Made by a program: the position numbers and the translations under genes
Assembly: GCA_021927905.1 (NCBI GenBank)
Contig: BLLK01000057.1
Coordinates: 558,001-622,000 of the forward strand
From: Chaetoceros tenuissimus
Taxonomy: Eukaryota > Bacillariophyta > Thalassiosirophyceae > Chaetocerotales > Chaetocerotaceae
Direction: 5' to 3'
DNA length: 64,000 bases
In this document: positions 21,410-32,213 of the stretch, piece by piece
Layout of the letters: every line of letters starts with the position of its first letter
Position numbering within the stretch: position 1 is the stretch's first letter
Notes under the pieces: generated by a model
What the model was told of the DNA's origin: nothing
Seen by the model: only the letters and a program-made list of their open reading frames with translations
Database searches by the model: none

Positions 21410-23300
21410 CATTGACTCCAAGCTTAGGGGAGGGAACTTCTTCTATTGTTGTTAATAGCGACAACAAGCGATAGCTGTGATAATGAGAAAGCAGTGGACT
21501 GCCTTGCTTTGGTGGAAAAGGGATCACATTGAAGCTTCAATGACCTGATCAAGCCCAACATTGATCTATGAGATAGAAGTAAAGTTCAACCCATACCGAC
21601 AAGAGTCAAAGGGTCATGCAGATGAACTACATTCCCTTTGACTTTCTTAGAACATTTGAATAGCAATGTCGACTTTTGGACTAAACAGGATTGCTATAAA
21701 GACATTTATATCATTAAGTGCTTGAATAGATATAAGCTTTGAGTGATCGAGTCAATTGTCCACACTAGTTTCAGAAGCCCAGCTTAACTCTTCTCCCCTT
21801 TCTTTGAGGTTTTATATTTTTGGTGCATTGAATGCTTCTTTGAGATTGACGATTTATCTTTCACTACTATATGGTACACCTGATTTAACTTTACTTTTGG
21901 GTCCTTCTTCTCTTGCGGAGGAGATTACTACTACTGTCATTATCAAACCTCGAATGTCGATCCATTACTGAAGGTTGTCGGCGAAGTAGATAAAACGTAT
22001 TTTCTAAATCTGCATGCTCACCTACCGCCATCGCTGCAAATGGAAACAATGTAGTGATTGGATCTTTTGTTTGAATCTGGTCGTCTGAGAGTGATGCAAG
22101 TATCATATTATTCTTGTTCATGATGTCAGGTCCCGCTGCTAGTACAGCTTGGTGCAGTGTACGACCATTGTGATCCTTTAAACTGTAAGCCCATGGGAAT
22201 TTCTTCATGAATAAATCTTTGTGCTGCGGAGCATTGACGAAAACATGGTGCAAGATAGGGTAAGTGCAATCTGGAGTAAGTATTTCATAAAGTAACGACA
22301 TGGCCTTTTCTTCTCCTTTTCTGTCGCACAAACAATCAAACACTGTAGTTCCTTTGTAATCTTTGATAAAAAGCAATCCTCCAATATTAGGATGGTGTTT
22401 GAATCCAGCTTTTAAAAGCACAGTTATGTCTCGATCCTTTTGTTGCGTTGCTGTGAAATGAATCAAAGGTTCTTCAATTAATGCCTCTGGATCGCAGCTT
22501 ACCAGATATTCAAACCTCATTTTATTTTCTTCATAACAAGAAAACCACAGCAACCATTTCTCTCTTATATCTGTTTTAACCAAGAGTCCTGATTTTTGGA
22601 GTTCCTTAATCAGACTAATTGCACTTTCATCATCAACATCGCTATTTTCAATCAAGCATCGCAAAGTGTTCCTATGACAACCATCACTTGGATCTTCAAT
22701 AAACAATCCTCCTCGCGCATCTTCACCTTCTAGTACTTCGTGTTTCATTCCTTCTTTTGCCAAGACGGGTACATATCCAACACAAGGACTGATTGCAGCA
22801 CTTTGGATTGGGATCCGTCCATCAACATCAGATTCATATAAAAGTGTCGATGGAAACTTCTTGACTACTTTTTCAACTGCATCAACAGATGGTTTGTGTT
22901 TGTGAAGCTTGTGCATGGATTTCCCGAATGCCTCTTCAATCTTGTCGTTGCATTCTTCAATAGCTGCTAGAATATCATTACGACAATCCTCATCTTTCCA
23001 TTCTTCGAAGAAATAAATACTCTTGATGAAGTCGAGTTTGGCTTGAAAGGTTGAAATGTTCATTGTAGATAGTATATCGCTTAGATTATAATATTGTATT
23101 TATGTTATGTCAAGAAGATTGAATTTCAGTGGTTTCTTTCGAACAATTGTTGATAGAGCAAATTGGCGGGCTGTTGACAAGAATAAAACAGCCAAAATAA
23201 ATTTTGGCGCGGGGTCAAAAATGGGAAGGAAAGTTGGGACTGGAGTGACAGCTCCTAGTCATTGGATCTTTTCTTTCCCTTTCCCTTTCTTTTCTCAATT
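21410..23300 (-). repeat. Inverted segmental duplication, copy 1 (partner 49365-51240)
   Basis: About 1.9 kb is repeated in opposite orientation at 49365-51240. It covers one whole ankyrin-like gene, about 240 bp upstream (including a GGGAAA-rich tract and a GCGGGCTGTTGACAAG word) and about 480 bp downstream. Differences are scattered substitutions and small gaps, so the event is not brand new but is younger than the split from the 38411 paralogue. Confidence 0.85.
21891..23063 (-). CDS. Ankyrin-like diatom family protein (MNIST family)
   Basis: This 390-residue protein starts at an ATG shared with two paralogues, opening MNISTFQAKLDFIKSIYFFE. The middle shows ankyrin-like units, for example DGRIPIQSAAISPCVGYVPV, then FKHHPNIGGLLFIKDYKG and DHNGRTLHQAVLAAGPDI. 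The C-terminal part has conserved LASLSDDQIQTKDPITT and FPFAAMAVG, ending in a basic tail LRKRRRTQK. Ankyrin-like units bind proteins; the partner is unknown and no enzymatic motif is visible. No signal peptide or membrane helix is seen. The closest relative is the gene at 49600-50787, carried on the inverted duplicate; 38411-39640 is more distant and 61776-63038 more distant still. Confidence 0.82.
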   Translation of the reverse strand: MNISTFQAKLDFIKSIYFFEEWKDEDCRNDILAAIEECNDKIEEAFGKSMHKLHKHKPSVDAVEKVVKKFPSTLLYESDVDGRIPIQSAAISPCVGYVPVLAKEGMKHEVLEGEDARGGLFIEDPSDGCHRNTLRCLIENSDVDDESAISLIKELQKSGLLVKTDIREKWLLWFSCYEENKMRFEYLVSCDPEALIEEPLIHFTATQQKDRDITVLLKAGFKHHPNIGGLLFIKDYKGTTVFDCLCDRKGEEKAMSLLYEILTPDCTYPILHHVFVNAPQHKDLFMKKFPWAYSLKDHNGRTLHQAVLAAGPDIMNKNNMILASLSDDQIQTKDPITTLFPFAAMAVGEHADLENTFYLLRRQPSVMDRHSRFDNDSSSNLLRKRRRTQK

Positions 23301-23465
23301 TTTCTGAAAGCTTACTAAACTATTGACTACTTCCTTCTACGAGTAATCGACCAACTATCAAAAACAAGCACAACATCAACAACTGATGATGTTCACTTTA
23401 GTTCACTTTTGTGTAGAAGACTTTTGATTTTCTAGTAGCTTTAACTCAAAACTTATTCTTTATCA

Positions 23466-23550
23466 AGAGGGTTGCTACAGTTGACGGTTTCGTGACTCTC
23501 TATTACAATGGATCGAAGGAACTCTACAACCACGAAGGCAGCCACTAACA
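23466..23550 (+). pseudogene. N-terminal fragment of a type II LRR gene
   Basis: About 27 codons match the start of the type II LRR proteins (compare 42655 and 52947): VATVDGFVTLYYNGSKELYN. The initiating ATG is replaced by other bases and a stop follows shortly, with no LRR region downstream. This is a relic of a duplication. Confidence 0.7.
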
Positions 23551-24752
23551 TTTGAGAAGAAGGAAGAAAGCTTGGCAATATATTTATGTCTCACATCTAT
23601 GCTGTTAAAAGTTGATTCATTTGGACTTCTCCTGACACATTGATTGCAAGTTCTTGTTCCGTTTTGGCTTCTGTTTCTTTGTTACTTTTGGTAGAGACGG
23701 AGAAAGAATAACAGTTTCAAAAGATTCATCGTGCTTATCAAAATCTAGTCGAAATTAGGAGAAGATGTGGGACACCAGTATCCTTTTGTAATCTTTTTGG
23801 TGCATGGAATATGCGAACTTCACCACAATAAGTTTCATTAGGTTCTTGCATAGTTGTGAATAAGAGAATCAAGAAACGTCAGACCAAGAGAATATAGCAA
23901 TGTCAAACAGACATGATATTTAACATGAGCGAAGTTTTGATGGGACGACAGAGACGAGAGAACACAACCAACAACAACATCAAACTGTGCACTTTAATTT
24001 TGGTAGCTCTAGATGTAAGCCTCAGTGAACAAATTAGATCGATGAAATGGAAGCTTTAGATGTATGTTAATGGAGAATCTTGCTTTGGGAAGCTAATTCT
24101 TATTCTTCTTGCATCAAGTTCCCATTTCTTGTTGTAGATACATATTACCTGGGTAATGATTTGTTTTGATATTCATCTCTCGATGCTTAAGCAAAATGGA
24201 TCTGAGGGATTTGTTACAATGCTTTGGTAGCATGGAATGACTCAGCATTTTTAGGTATAAATCAACAAGAGATCATGTTTACAGAACAATGCGATTTCCT
24301 CTCAGTGCTTTGTATGGCAAAGTAAACCATTCAACTTAGCACAGGTGTTCAACAGGAGTAACGATCATGGCTCTCTTGAGATTCCCAAATACTTTGTCAT
24401 CTAATCAATGACACTAATGAGATTCCACAAGAGGAGGTCTGGTAGATAATTGGAAGGAGGGTATTTAAATTGGATCCGAATCATATCCGTACTCACATGG
24501 GACAACTGAATATATTTGATTGATCCAAATCGCCATGGAAAAGAGGAGAGACAAGTCAATGCGACACACAACTGATTGTGAGTTTCCTCTAAGTTACAAA
24601 TTCAATTCCATTTGTAAGTTTGTTCAAGGCTATAAGAATATTCTGTTCAATACTTAGATAATTTTACGTTAGACCTATAAGTGTAATTTAAATAATATAG
24701 TTGGCTCAGAATAAAAATGCCAACGAAGGATAGGCTTTCTTCTAAGTCTTCT
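23551..24752. other. Gene-poor stretch
   Basis: Apart from the copy of the Ulp1 3' flank at about 23845-23905, I find no gene, repeat array or RNA. The frames are short. Confidence 0.45.
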
Positions 24753-25823
24753 TTAGTTCTCAAGTTCTTTCTCTTCAGTTTTGTCATTGTTCTTTTCTTC
24801 CTTCAGCAAGTCGTCGTCGATCATATCCTTTATTTATATAGAAGAACAAATCAGAGTATATATGAGACAAATGGTTTAATATCGAATCATGTCTTACCTT
24901 GGTTTCATGCTTGGATAAGTCACCATTGCAGTTCTCTTCATTCTTTGTTGGACTGGTATTTTTGATGTCGTCCCCTGCTTCTACAAGTTTATCTTCAGCC
25001 CAATCCGACCCGATCTTCTCTTTCATTGAGCTTGCTTTTTTCTGATAATGGATTGAGTTAATTAGCCAAACTATTACAAAGGACATGTTAATGATGAAAC
25101 AAAACTTACTCCCAATTTGGACTTATCATTCAAGTCTTTTGTAATGTCATATTCTTTCTTTGCTACAACAACTTGCAAACCAGGAGATTTTTCTTCTGCT
25201 GTTTTCGAACGCTTCGCTAGTGGACTTACTAGTTCATTAGAGTCATCAACAGAGCTGATTTCCTCTTTCTTGCGCTTTTTTGCAGCAAGTGACTTTCTTT
25301 CTGCTGTTTTCGAACGCTTCGCTAGTGGACTTACTAGTTCATTAGAGTCATCAACAGAGCTGATTTCCTCTTTCTTGCGCTTTTTTGCAGCAAGTGACTT
25401 TCTTTCTGCTATTTTCGAACGCTTCGCTAGTGGACTTACTAGTTCATTAGAGTCACCATTAGAGCTGATTTCTCCTTTCTTGCGCTTTTTTGGTCCTCCA
25501 ATATCAATCAAAGGGGCATCAGTAACTTGGACAGATCCAACGATGGCGTTTGCAGTGGTATAATCTTGTTTGAATTCTTCCTCATCTTGGTTCTCGTTTC
25601 TACAATGTTCATTAGCTTCTTTATCAACAGTACTCTTTTCCCCGGAGGCAGAGGAAGAACTGTCATCTTCAAAGGGGGAACTGTTATCTCCAGAGGAAGG
25701 ACTTGATACCACATTGGAGTTTCCATCACCACAAGCTTCAGTCGAGTCTAGAACTTTGCTCTTGTTTGTTACATCCTCAGTGGACTCTTTCTTTGTCTTT
25801 TTCGGAGCTTGACTAGGGGACAT
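24753..25823 (-). CDS. Lysine- and serine-rich protein with three 35-residue repeats, three exons
   Basis: Three exons join in phase: 25110-25823, 24898-25041 and 24753-24827. The introns are 68 and 70 nt (GTAAGT...CAG and GTAAGA...AAAG), giving 310 residues. The N-terminal third is acidic and Ser/Asp-rich. At about 115-215 there are three near-identical units of 35 residues, each with KKRKK(E/G)EISS and ELVSPLAKRSK. The repeated KKRKK and AKRSK clusters look like nuclear localisation signals, and SPLAK could be a kinase site. The C terminus is charged (DDDLLKEEKNN) and probably disordered. No known domain is recognised. A nuclear or chromatin-associated role is inferred from composition only. 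The phases of both splices and the shared charged composition support the exon model. Confidence 0.72.
25201..25490 (-). repeat. 105-bp tandem repeat inside a coding region (nearly three units)
   Basis: The words TTTTCGAACGCTTCGCTAG recur at exact 105-bp spacing (about 25202, 25307 and 25412). The last two units are almost identical, and the third ends early near 25490. The period is a multiple of three, so frame is kept. This is not a CRISPR: there are no unique spacers. Confidence 0.9.
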
Positions 25824-27802
25824 TGTGAACTAATAAAAGGATGATGTATGTTATTTTTCAATTGTTTGATGAAAAGGGAGTACAATAATGCAATTGAAAA
25901 TGTTAATGAATGTAATGAATGGTATTCACGTTGATTTGTTTTGACAAGTGAAGGCGACAGAGCAGGGAGAGAGCTTGAAATTTTAGTCGTGTAAGGAAAA
26001 TTCGCCAGATAAGGGAAAATAATAGCCACATGTACGTATTATTATGTGTTTGGATCGCTAGTGAAATTTTTTTCAAATCCATTTTTATTTTGCTCTTTAT
26101 TGTCGTACATAAATGTCACAGGGTTCTCATTGTTTTAAAATTGGCCACATCGGGGTTCTCATAGTTCTCATCGTAAAAAAAAAGTTTGCATGAATATCAT
26201 TGCATTGAAAACCTTTAGGACACTTTTCTTCTTCATAAGTGGAGTTAGAGATTTTCTATTTATTAGAAAATACTAGTATGCTAGTCAGTGACATGATCAT
26301 GGTAATATTTAAAAATGTCGTACTAGGTTCAATGATTTAGGTTTCTCAGTACTGTAATTATATGTTTAGGAGCATCGTTACTATGCATAAAACTTTTGGG
26401 GGAATAGCTTCTCTTCTTTCCTCTAGTTCTCTTCATATAATAATAACGAACTAGCTCAGTTCAGCAATACGAGAACAAAAGACAATAGTGGCTTGTATGC
26501 AAACAAAGAATGGTGTACATATAAAGAAAGATATTTATCGTTGGGGCTACAAAATGATATGCATAAATTTAATCATTCACTTGATACAACTAGTCGTTTA
26601 GTTTATATTTTACAAACCTAGCATGGATGGATGAATCGTTAGGCGTATAATCGCTAAATGAATTAGATTTTTCAAGTCATATTGCTGACACGAAGGAAAT
26701 GATCTCTTCCGCCTATCTCCATCGTCATATTTATATTTGCATCGCTTGACATAGTGTAAGAGCTAGCTACTTACGGTACTATTGCTGGATAGCTACTACG
26801 ACAGCCTACCTCTTGATGTTTCGATGATAGGATGAAAAAGATAAACAATGTTCGCAACAAATACAGTTTTTTTTCTGTAATTTAACTCTAACTCCTCCAT
26901 TCATGGGTTATAATAGTTGTATAGTTGCTGAGAAAGGAGATGGAATATCATATCTTCTGGCTTTGGTGTATATTTTCGTCAAATCATAATGAAAAGTATG
27001 GCTCTTTATTGCAGATCCTATTATTCGAGCAAGGTGCTGTGATCCTTTTTATTCACACTCTTTCAAAAGTAGTGTACCGAACTGTTGAAACTAGGATATA
27101 GAATCAAAGGTAAAGAGAACGTTGGAAAAGAGATTGCTTGCTACAACTTTTGAATTAATTCTCAAATAGAACATAAATAAATGACGATGCTTACTCTCGA
27201 CAGTGGATGAGAGTAATCGTGTAGAGACTAATTTTTCAACTTTTTTGATTTTAACATTGATCCCACTATTTGAGTTATAATTCTGATACTTGAATGAATT
27301 TATTGCCGATTTTGCTGTTTCTTTTATCGAGGACTTCATTCTAGGTATCTATCTTCCCCTTGACCCAAGTTCTTGATCTTAGTAAAAACAATTTAGAATT
27401 TGTTTTGCAAAACTTTTAGACGCTTCCAACAGCTTCAATTTAAAGGAAGTGCTGTTGGGCCAGAAAGTAGACTTTTTAGTCCCATCTTGCAATGAAACTA
27501 TCATTTCCATCGGAGATACGTACGTAAATACGATGCAAATGAAAAAAATCATCATTTATGAAAACCTTAAAAGTGCAAGTATTTCATCTATTTATGAAAC
27601 AATAATTTTCATTCATTGTTACCGTACATTCAATGATAAATTAAATAGTCAATCAATCATCAAACATGATTTCCAATTCTTGATTTAGCACATTTTTAGC
27701 TTTCAGTCGTGATGATGTGTTAGCGAGCATCTAAGCACCGTTTTTACACATCAACATCAACATCAACATCAAAACAAATCAAAGCACATAATCTTATCAT
27801 TC
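25824..27802. other. 2-kb AT-rich stretch without recognisable genes
   Basis: Frames are short and lack features. A GGGTTCTCAT word is repeated near 26121-26160. Just before the next gene, at about 27745-27770, there is a small CATCAA repeat. Nothing else is seen. Confidence 0.5.
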
Positions 27803-28327
27803 ATGAAAAGAATCATGCCTCACAACCCCCAGCATATTCATTTGCCTTGTCCGGTAGAACAAAACGAGCAGTCATCCTGTTCCGAAATTTCTACTCCAGT
27901 GGTAAGTTCATGAAACCATTTTATGCTCGTTTGAAACAAATTGTATTTCATCATTCTTTATTCTATCCTTCCTCCAAACAGACTCTTTCTTTTGAAGTAT
28001 ATTTCACAGCTTCTAATCAGAAGGAGGAACTTATTTCAACCAAGATCGTCAGAATGGTAAGCACAACAAATGTTTTCCGCCAAATATTGAAATTCCGGCA
28101 ACCATTTAACTCAATGAAACTGTACATAGAAAAAATCTAGAAGAAAACCATTTCGGGACATAAGTAATGAGGAATTTGTTCCTAAGAAACGTGTCCGGTT
28201 TGCTGATATTCATCTGATAACACCAATAGTTCCTCTTAAGAGTATTCTACATAACGCAAATGCCTTTTGTCCAGTAGATAAAAGCCTTTTCATTTCTTAT
28301 GACTCCTTGGCTGAAGAAGGAGTGTAA
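27803..28327 (+). CDS. Small three-exon basic protein (123 aa) related to the 7324-10885 gene; possible PP1-docking protein
   Basis: Exons 27803-27901, 27982-28056 and 28130-28327 join in phase 0. The introns are 80 nt (GTAAGT...ACAG) and 73 nt (GTAAGC...ATAG). The 123-residue product has no known domain. Its last exon carries KKRVRFAD, which fits the canonical RVxF docking motif for protein phosphatase 1. After 12 residues comes PLKSILHNANAFCPVDKS, matching PKSILLNKDAKFPIDKN in the large gene at 7324-10885. Both genes share the same style of short phase-0 introns. Function is unknown; phosphatase docking is an inference from one short motif. No single open frame covers the gene, so it would be missed without splicing. 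Confidence 0.62.
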
Positions 28328-28528
28328 AAATAATTTCATTCAAGCTCGCTCTAGGATAATTTTAGCACCACTGATATAGAGAATCTAAAAGAAAGACTGT
28401 AAATACTTCGAGAAAATAAATTGTACTAAGGTTATCGAAACAAGTGGGGCCTCCAGGTGCAATTGTCTCATTTTTAAATAAAATCAGCCTGGACACAACA
28501 GCATCCTTAACAAATTCAGCGAAGCAAG

Positions 28529-30028
28529 TTAACTAGTCGGATCTTCAGAATACTCGAAACCACATTTAATAAGATATTTTAAACATTCCAAATGTCCTCC
28601 TTCACTGGCCCTGCTTGTGACTATGTTCCCTTCACCCTTTTCACATCCGTTCTCATAGAGGTAGACTAGGCACTCCAAATGACCGTTACCAGCGGCATAT
28701 TTGTAGCAATCACTATCCCATTCGCATCCATTTTCATGAAGATAACGTAAACAGTCCAAATTGCCGTTGCAAGCAGCATGATGACAGCTATCTTTCTTCC
28801 ATTCGCATCCATTTTCATGTAGGTAACGCAAACACTCCAGTTGATCAAAACAAGCGGCCTCTTTACAGGCTTCACTGTTCCATTCACACCCGTTCTTGTG
28901 TACGTAGCGTAAACAATCAATATGGCCCTTCCAAATAGTACTCTTAGAGGTCTCACTGTCCCATTTACACCCATTCTTGTGTAGGTAGCGCAAACAATCC
29001 AAATGGCCATTACCAGCAGCAGAAGAGCAGCTATCACTACCCCATTCACATCCATTGTCGTGGAGGTAGCGCAAACACTCCAGTTGACCATAGCAAGCAG
29101 CTTTTTGACAGGTTTCACTGTCCCATTCGCATCCATTCTCATGAAGATAATGTAAAGAGTCCAAATCACCATTAGAAGCAGCAGTCTGAATACACCAGTC
29201 ACTGTCCCACTCACATCCGTTTTCGTGAAGGTAGCGTAAACAATCTAAATTACAATTTTCAGCAGCTTTTTCACATGCTTCACTGTCCCATTTGCATCCG
29301 TTTTCGTGTAGATAACGTAAACAATCTAAATTACCGCTAGCAGCAGCTTTTTCACATGCTACAGTACCCCAAGCAAATCCATGTTCGTGTAAGTATTGTA
29401 AACATTGAAGCTGCCCATAACTAGCTGCTAATTCACAATAAATTGAAGAGTAATTCCAGTTGTTCATCTTCTCCAACAGATATTCTAGTACATTCAAATG
29501 ACCGTGCGCTGTAGACCATTGAATAGTATGACAGTATGGATCCACTACTTCCACATCAATTGAGTTCCCTTGGCCTAAATTCACGTTATGAAAACTACAA
29601 TTGTGTGTATTGCATGTCGAATTCTGGACACAGTTAGCAACAGCCTGCATAGAGGTAGTCCATTTGAGAACGTCCAAATTACCAACTTTTGCACAGTTAG
29701 TTCGAAGTAAAAACATCATTTTACGAAATGGTAGAATCTCTTGTCCTTTCTCTTCACTGTGAACAATACAACATTCACTGACATAAATTTTGGCATGTAG
29801 AACAGAGCATGCTGCATTTCTGATGAAAGTCTTGGTGTTTCTGTACTCTTTATATGCTTCGTGAAACTTTTGTGAAGTTGGAGCAACGTATCGGTAGTTA
29901 CCTTCTTCGGTGAAGGAGAGAACATGAGCTAAAACTTCACATGGCAAGTCATCCATATTTGCATGAACTTCCTGCGAAATAGATTCTTTAATTTTCTGTC
30001 TCTTCTGAGGAGGAGATTTTGACAACAT
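28529..30028 (-). CDS. F-box protein with about 12 ankyrin-like YLHENGCEW repeats
   Basis: This 499-residue protein starts at the ATG at 30028; the frame is open seven codons further from a GTG. A basic N terminus (PPQKRQK) precedes an F-box at about 25-60 (MDDLPCEVLAHVLSF). From about 165 to the end run roughly 12 units of about 27 residues with consensus GxLxCLRYLHENGCEWDSxxCxxAA. Known proteins with this variant ankyrin repeat are common in amoebae, diatoms and giant-virus genomes and are thought to present substrates to Skp1-Cullin ligases. Adjacent units are so similar at DNA level that unequal crossing-over probably sets their number. The gene is single-exon and intact. Confidence 0.85.
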   Translation of the reverse strand: MLSKSPPQKRQKIKESISQEVHANMDDLPCEVLAHVLSFTEEGNYRYVAPTSQKFHEAYKEYRNTKTFIRNAACSVLHAKIYVSECCIVHSEEKGQEILPFRKMMFLLRTNCAKVGNLDVLKWTTSMQAVANCVQNSTCNTHNCSFHNVNLGQGNSIDVEVVDPYCHTIQWSTAHGHLNVLEYLLEKMNNWNYSSIYCELAASYGQLQCLQYLHEHGFAWGTVACEKAAASGNLDCLRYLHENGCKWDSEACEKAAENCNLDCLRYLHENGCEWDSDWCIQTAASNGDLDSLHYLHENGCEWDSETCQKAACYGQLECLRYLHDNGCEWGSDSCSSAAGNGHLDCLRYLHKNGCKWDSETSKSTIWKGHIDCLRYVHKNGCEWNSEACKEAACFDQLECLRYLHENGCEWKKDSCHHAACNGNLDCLRYLHENGCEWDSDCYKYAAGNGHLECLVYLYENGCEKGEGNIVTSRASEGGHLECLKYLIKCGFEYSEDPTS

Positions 30029-30515
30029 GATAAGTTTGATGAGAAACACAATAAGAGGAATATGTGGAAACGAAACCTCGAAAGAAAAAAGAGGAGACGA
30101 TTCTCACTCTTCTATCAATATACATCAAGTTGAGGTAGATGACATTTTGCTCCACGATGTGACCAGTATTGATGCCAGTCATACATCACGCCGAAGCTGA
30201 AATGAGTGCTATCTATTTTCTCCATTCTTTTGATTATAAGATGATTTGGTGAACACAGTGTGTAGTTGAGATGTTTGACTTAAGGATTTACTAGGTATTT
30301 TGGTCATGTAGTGTGTTGTTGTGAAGTGTTAGTAGTGTGTTTGTGTGTACCGTAGTGTGTTGTACCAGCATCGGTATCGGAGAAACGGATGAACATCATC
30401 TTCTAATTTTACTTCAATTGTGACAAAACTTAGTCTTATCTTGATTGTTGACAGTGTCAGCCTCAAAAACGAAAAGTGAATCGAATTCGATGAAATTTTT
30501 CACACGAGTCAAAAC

Positions 30516-31016
30516 ATGGCGGGAAATAAATATCTACCGCCGCTCACGAACTCTCTCTTCCTCTCTCTAAATATTATTCATCCTACACTGAATGTAAAGG
30601 AAAAGTACAAAAACTCACCTATAAAAGTAGAGATGAAAGCAGACAGCAAGATCCAATTGACTTCACCACCTATTTATGTAGAAAGGAAAGCGTCAATGAA
30701 GAGAAGGCTCTTTGATGAATCGCTATCATCATTATCCTATGACACTTCACCAGAAGTCAAATCTTCACCACAGCCAAAAAGACAAATGAAAGGCGAATTC
30801 GAGAAATATGAATCCAATGAAAAGAAGGGACCAAATGCCAGTGACCTATTTGACCAAGATGATGACGACGATAGCGACTGCTGGGTACATCGCTCATTTA
30901 TTTTACAGAGAGCAAAGGAAGGTGTATCAGAAGCTCAAGCAATCAAAGAATGGTTTGCCAACACTGATAAATGTGAAGAAAAGGAAGTTGAATTCAAACC
31001 TGATCAAAAGGAGTAG
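30516..31016 (+). CDS. Small charged protein of unknown function
   Basis: This 166-residue protein starts at the ATG at 30516. It is rich in Lys, Ser and Asp, with an acidic cluster DQDDDDDSD at about 114-122 and a C-terminal helical piece FILQRAKEGVSEAQAIKEWF. PKRQMK could be part of a nuclear signal. No domain is recognised. It is divergent from the F-box gene, with about 490 bp between starts. Length, composition and the clear ATG support coding, but there is no paralogue in the window. A nested hairpin lies about 55 bp after the stop. Confidence 0.55.
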   Translation: MAGNKYLPPLTNSLFLSLNIIHPTLNVKEKYKNSPIKVEMKADSKIQLTSPPIYVERKASMKRRLFDESLSSLSYDTSPEVKSSPQPKRQMKGEFEKYESNEKKGPNASDLFDQDDDDDSDCWVHRSFILQRAKEGVSEAQAIKEWFANTDKCEEKEVEFKPDQKE

Positions 31017-31071
31017 TATACATTGCCTCAGTGACAATTGCTTTATTTGCTGTAATGACAACTAAGTAGCC

Positions 31072-31112
31072 GCAAAGGTCTGACCGATCGGGTCAGATCG
31101 GAATTCCTTTGC
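31072..31112 (+). other. Nested hairpin downstream of the 30516 gene
   Basis: The outer arms GCAAAGG (31072-31078) and CCTTTGC (31106-31112) enclose an inner stem TCTGACC/GGTCAGA (31079-31085 and 31091-31097) with a GATCG loop. An 8-base bulge lies on the 3' side. It could form in the 3' untranslated region of the upstream mRNA. Function unknown. Confidence 0.6.
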
Positions 31113-31405
31113 ATTAGCCTTATGAGTGCAAACATAAAGTAAACATCAATTATCATCTATTCTCAATATATATTACATACAATTTGAATTTATTTTCACA
31201 TCCTAGTTAAAATTTAGTTTCATAATATTATGATTATTTTAATTGACAATACAAATAGTATGTTTGGAATGATTATTACATTCCTATTATTATTAAATGA
31301 GTCATTTTTACTTTCAACCTTTCGTGTAGATGCATGCAAACTTACAAGTATTTACATGAGGCGATAAAAAATACATACAGCATCATTCCAGATGCTCTCA
31401 TCTGT

Positions 31406-31699
31406 TCAAAGTTGGAATCTACTTCTTCGGTTCATGTAGGAACGTCTTTTAGTTCTAATGCTCTTTTTCTTTTTATCAACTTTTCTTTTGCTGCAGATGA
31501 GTCTTCCAAATTTTAGTGTGGAATGTGCGGAATGTGTGGAATGTAATTCAATATCATATGAATCTAGACTCTCTTGAAGAAAGGCATCAAGTGGATTCAT
31601 TTTAGCTCGTCTTTCCTTTTGCTTTTTTTCAAGTCTCAATCTTCTGCTACGTTCCACCCCAGGTGGATACTGTATTCCCTTTACATTAAAGTCAAACAT
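31406..31699 (-). CDS. Small arginine/lysine-rich protein, uncertain
   Basis: A 97-codon frame starts with ATG at 31699. It contains RSRRLRLEKKQKERRAK at about 18-34 and a basic C terminus (KKKKSIRTKRRS). The composition resembles a small nuclear or nucleolar protein, but there is no domain and no paralogue here. It may equally be one exon of a longer gene, or chance. Between it and 32213 lies another short open stretch (KKDGKQRRFQEVAKIANM, about 31915-31968) without a usable start. Confidence 0.35.
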   Translation of the reverse strand: MFDFNVKGIQYPPGVERSRRLRLEKKQKERRAKMNPLDAFLQESLDSYDIELHSTHSAHSTLKFGRLICSKRKVDKKKKSIRTKRRSYMNRRSRFQL

Positions 31700-32213
31700 A
31701 CTTTTATAAATGGAAGTGTGTCAAAACATGAAGGAAACGATAGGGATGAACATAAAAATATTCAAACGACGGTTTCCTTTCATTTTCAAAAATCATTACA
31801 GAGAAGAAAAATGTCTGACTCTGACGTCACTAGCCCAGTCGAATTTTTAAATCAGCTTTCGATTCTGTTGATAGCAAAGTCTTTGCTCTAGCTTGTCACA
31901 ATACTGCGTTTCAAAAGAAAGACGGTAAACAACGTAGATTTCAAGAAGTGGCAAAGATCGCTAATATGCCTTAGAGCAAGCTATCGCTTGCTTATAGTTA
32001 TAATTTCATGTTCACTAAATTCAGTAAAGACTTGGTTCCATGTTGTGATCATCTAAGAAGTTACCATATGAGAATAAGAAAAGTGTACGACTAGTAGTTA
32101 TTTTATTTGGCAATATATTATTCATAATAGTGAACAATACAAAGTTAGTCTACACACACTGACTAAGTAAAGCTATGCTAATGCCATATTTTCATCATCA
32201 TTCTCAAATACTC

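Noticed and set aside
25201-25490. Regular direct repeats considered as a CRISPR-like array
   Set aside because: The units are continuous coding repeats of 105 bp without variable spacers, in a eukaryotic context.
28666-29214. 182-codon frame in another register of the F-box/ankyrin repeats
   Set aside because: It is a by-product of the regular repeat length. It lacks its own domain and lies fully inside the real gene.
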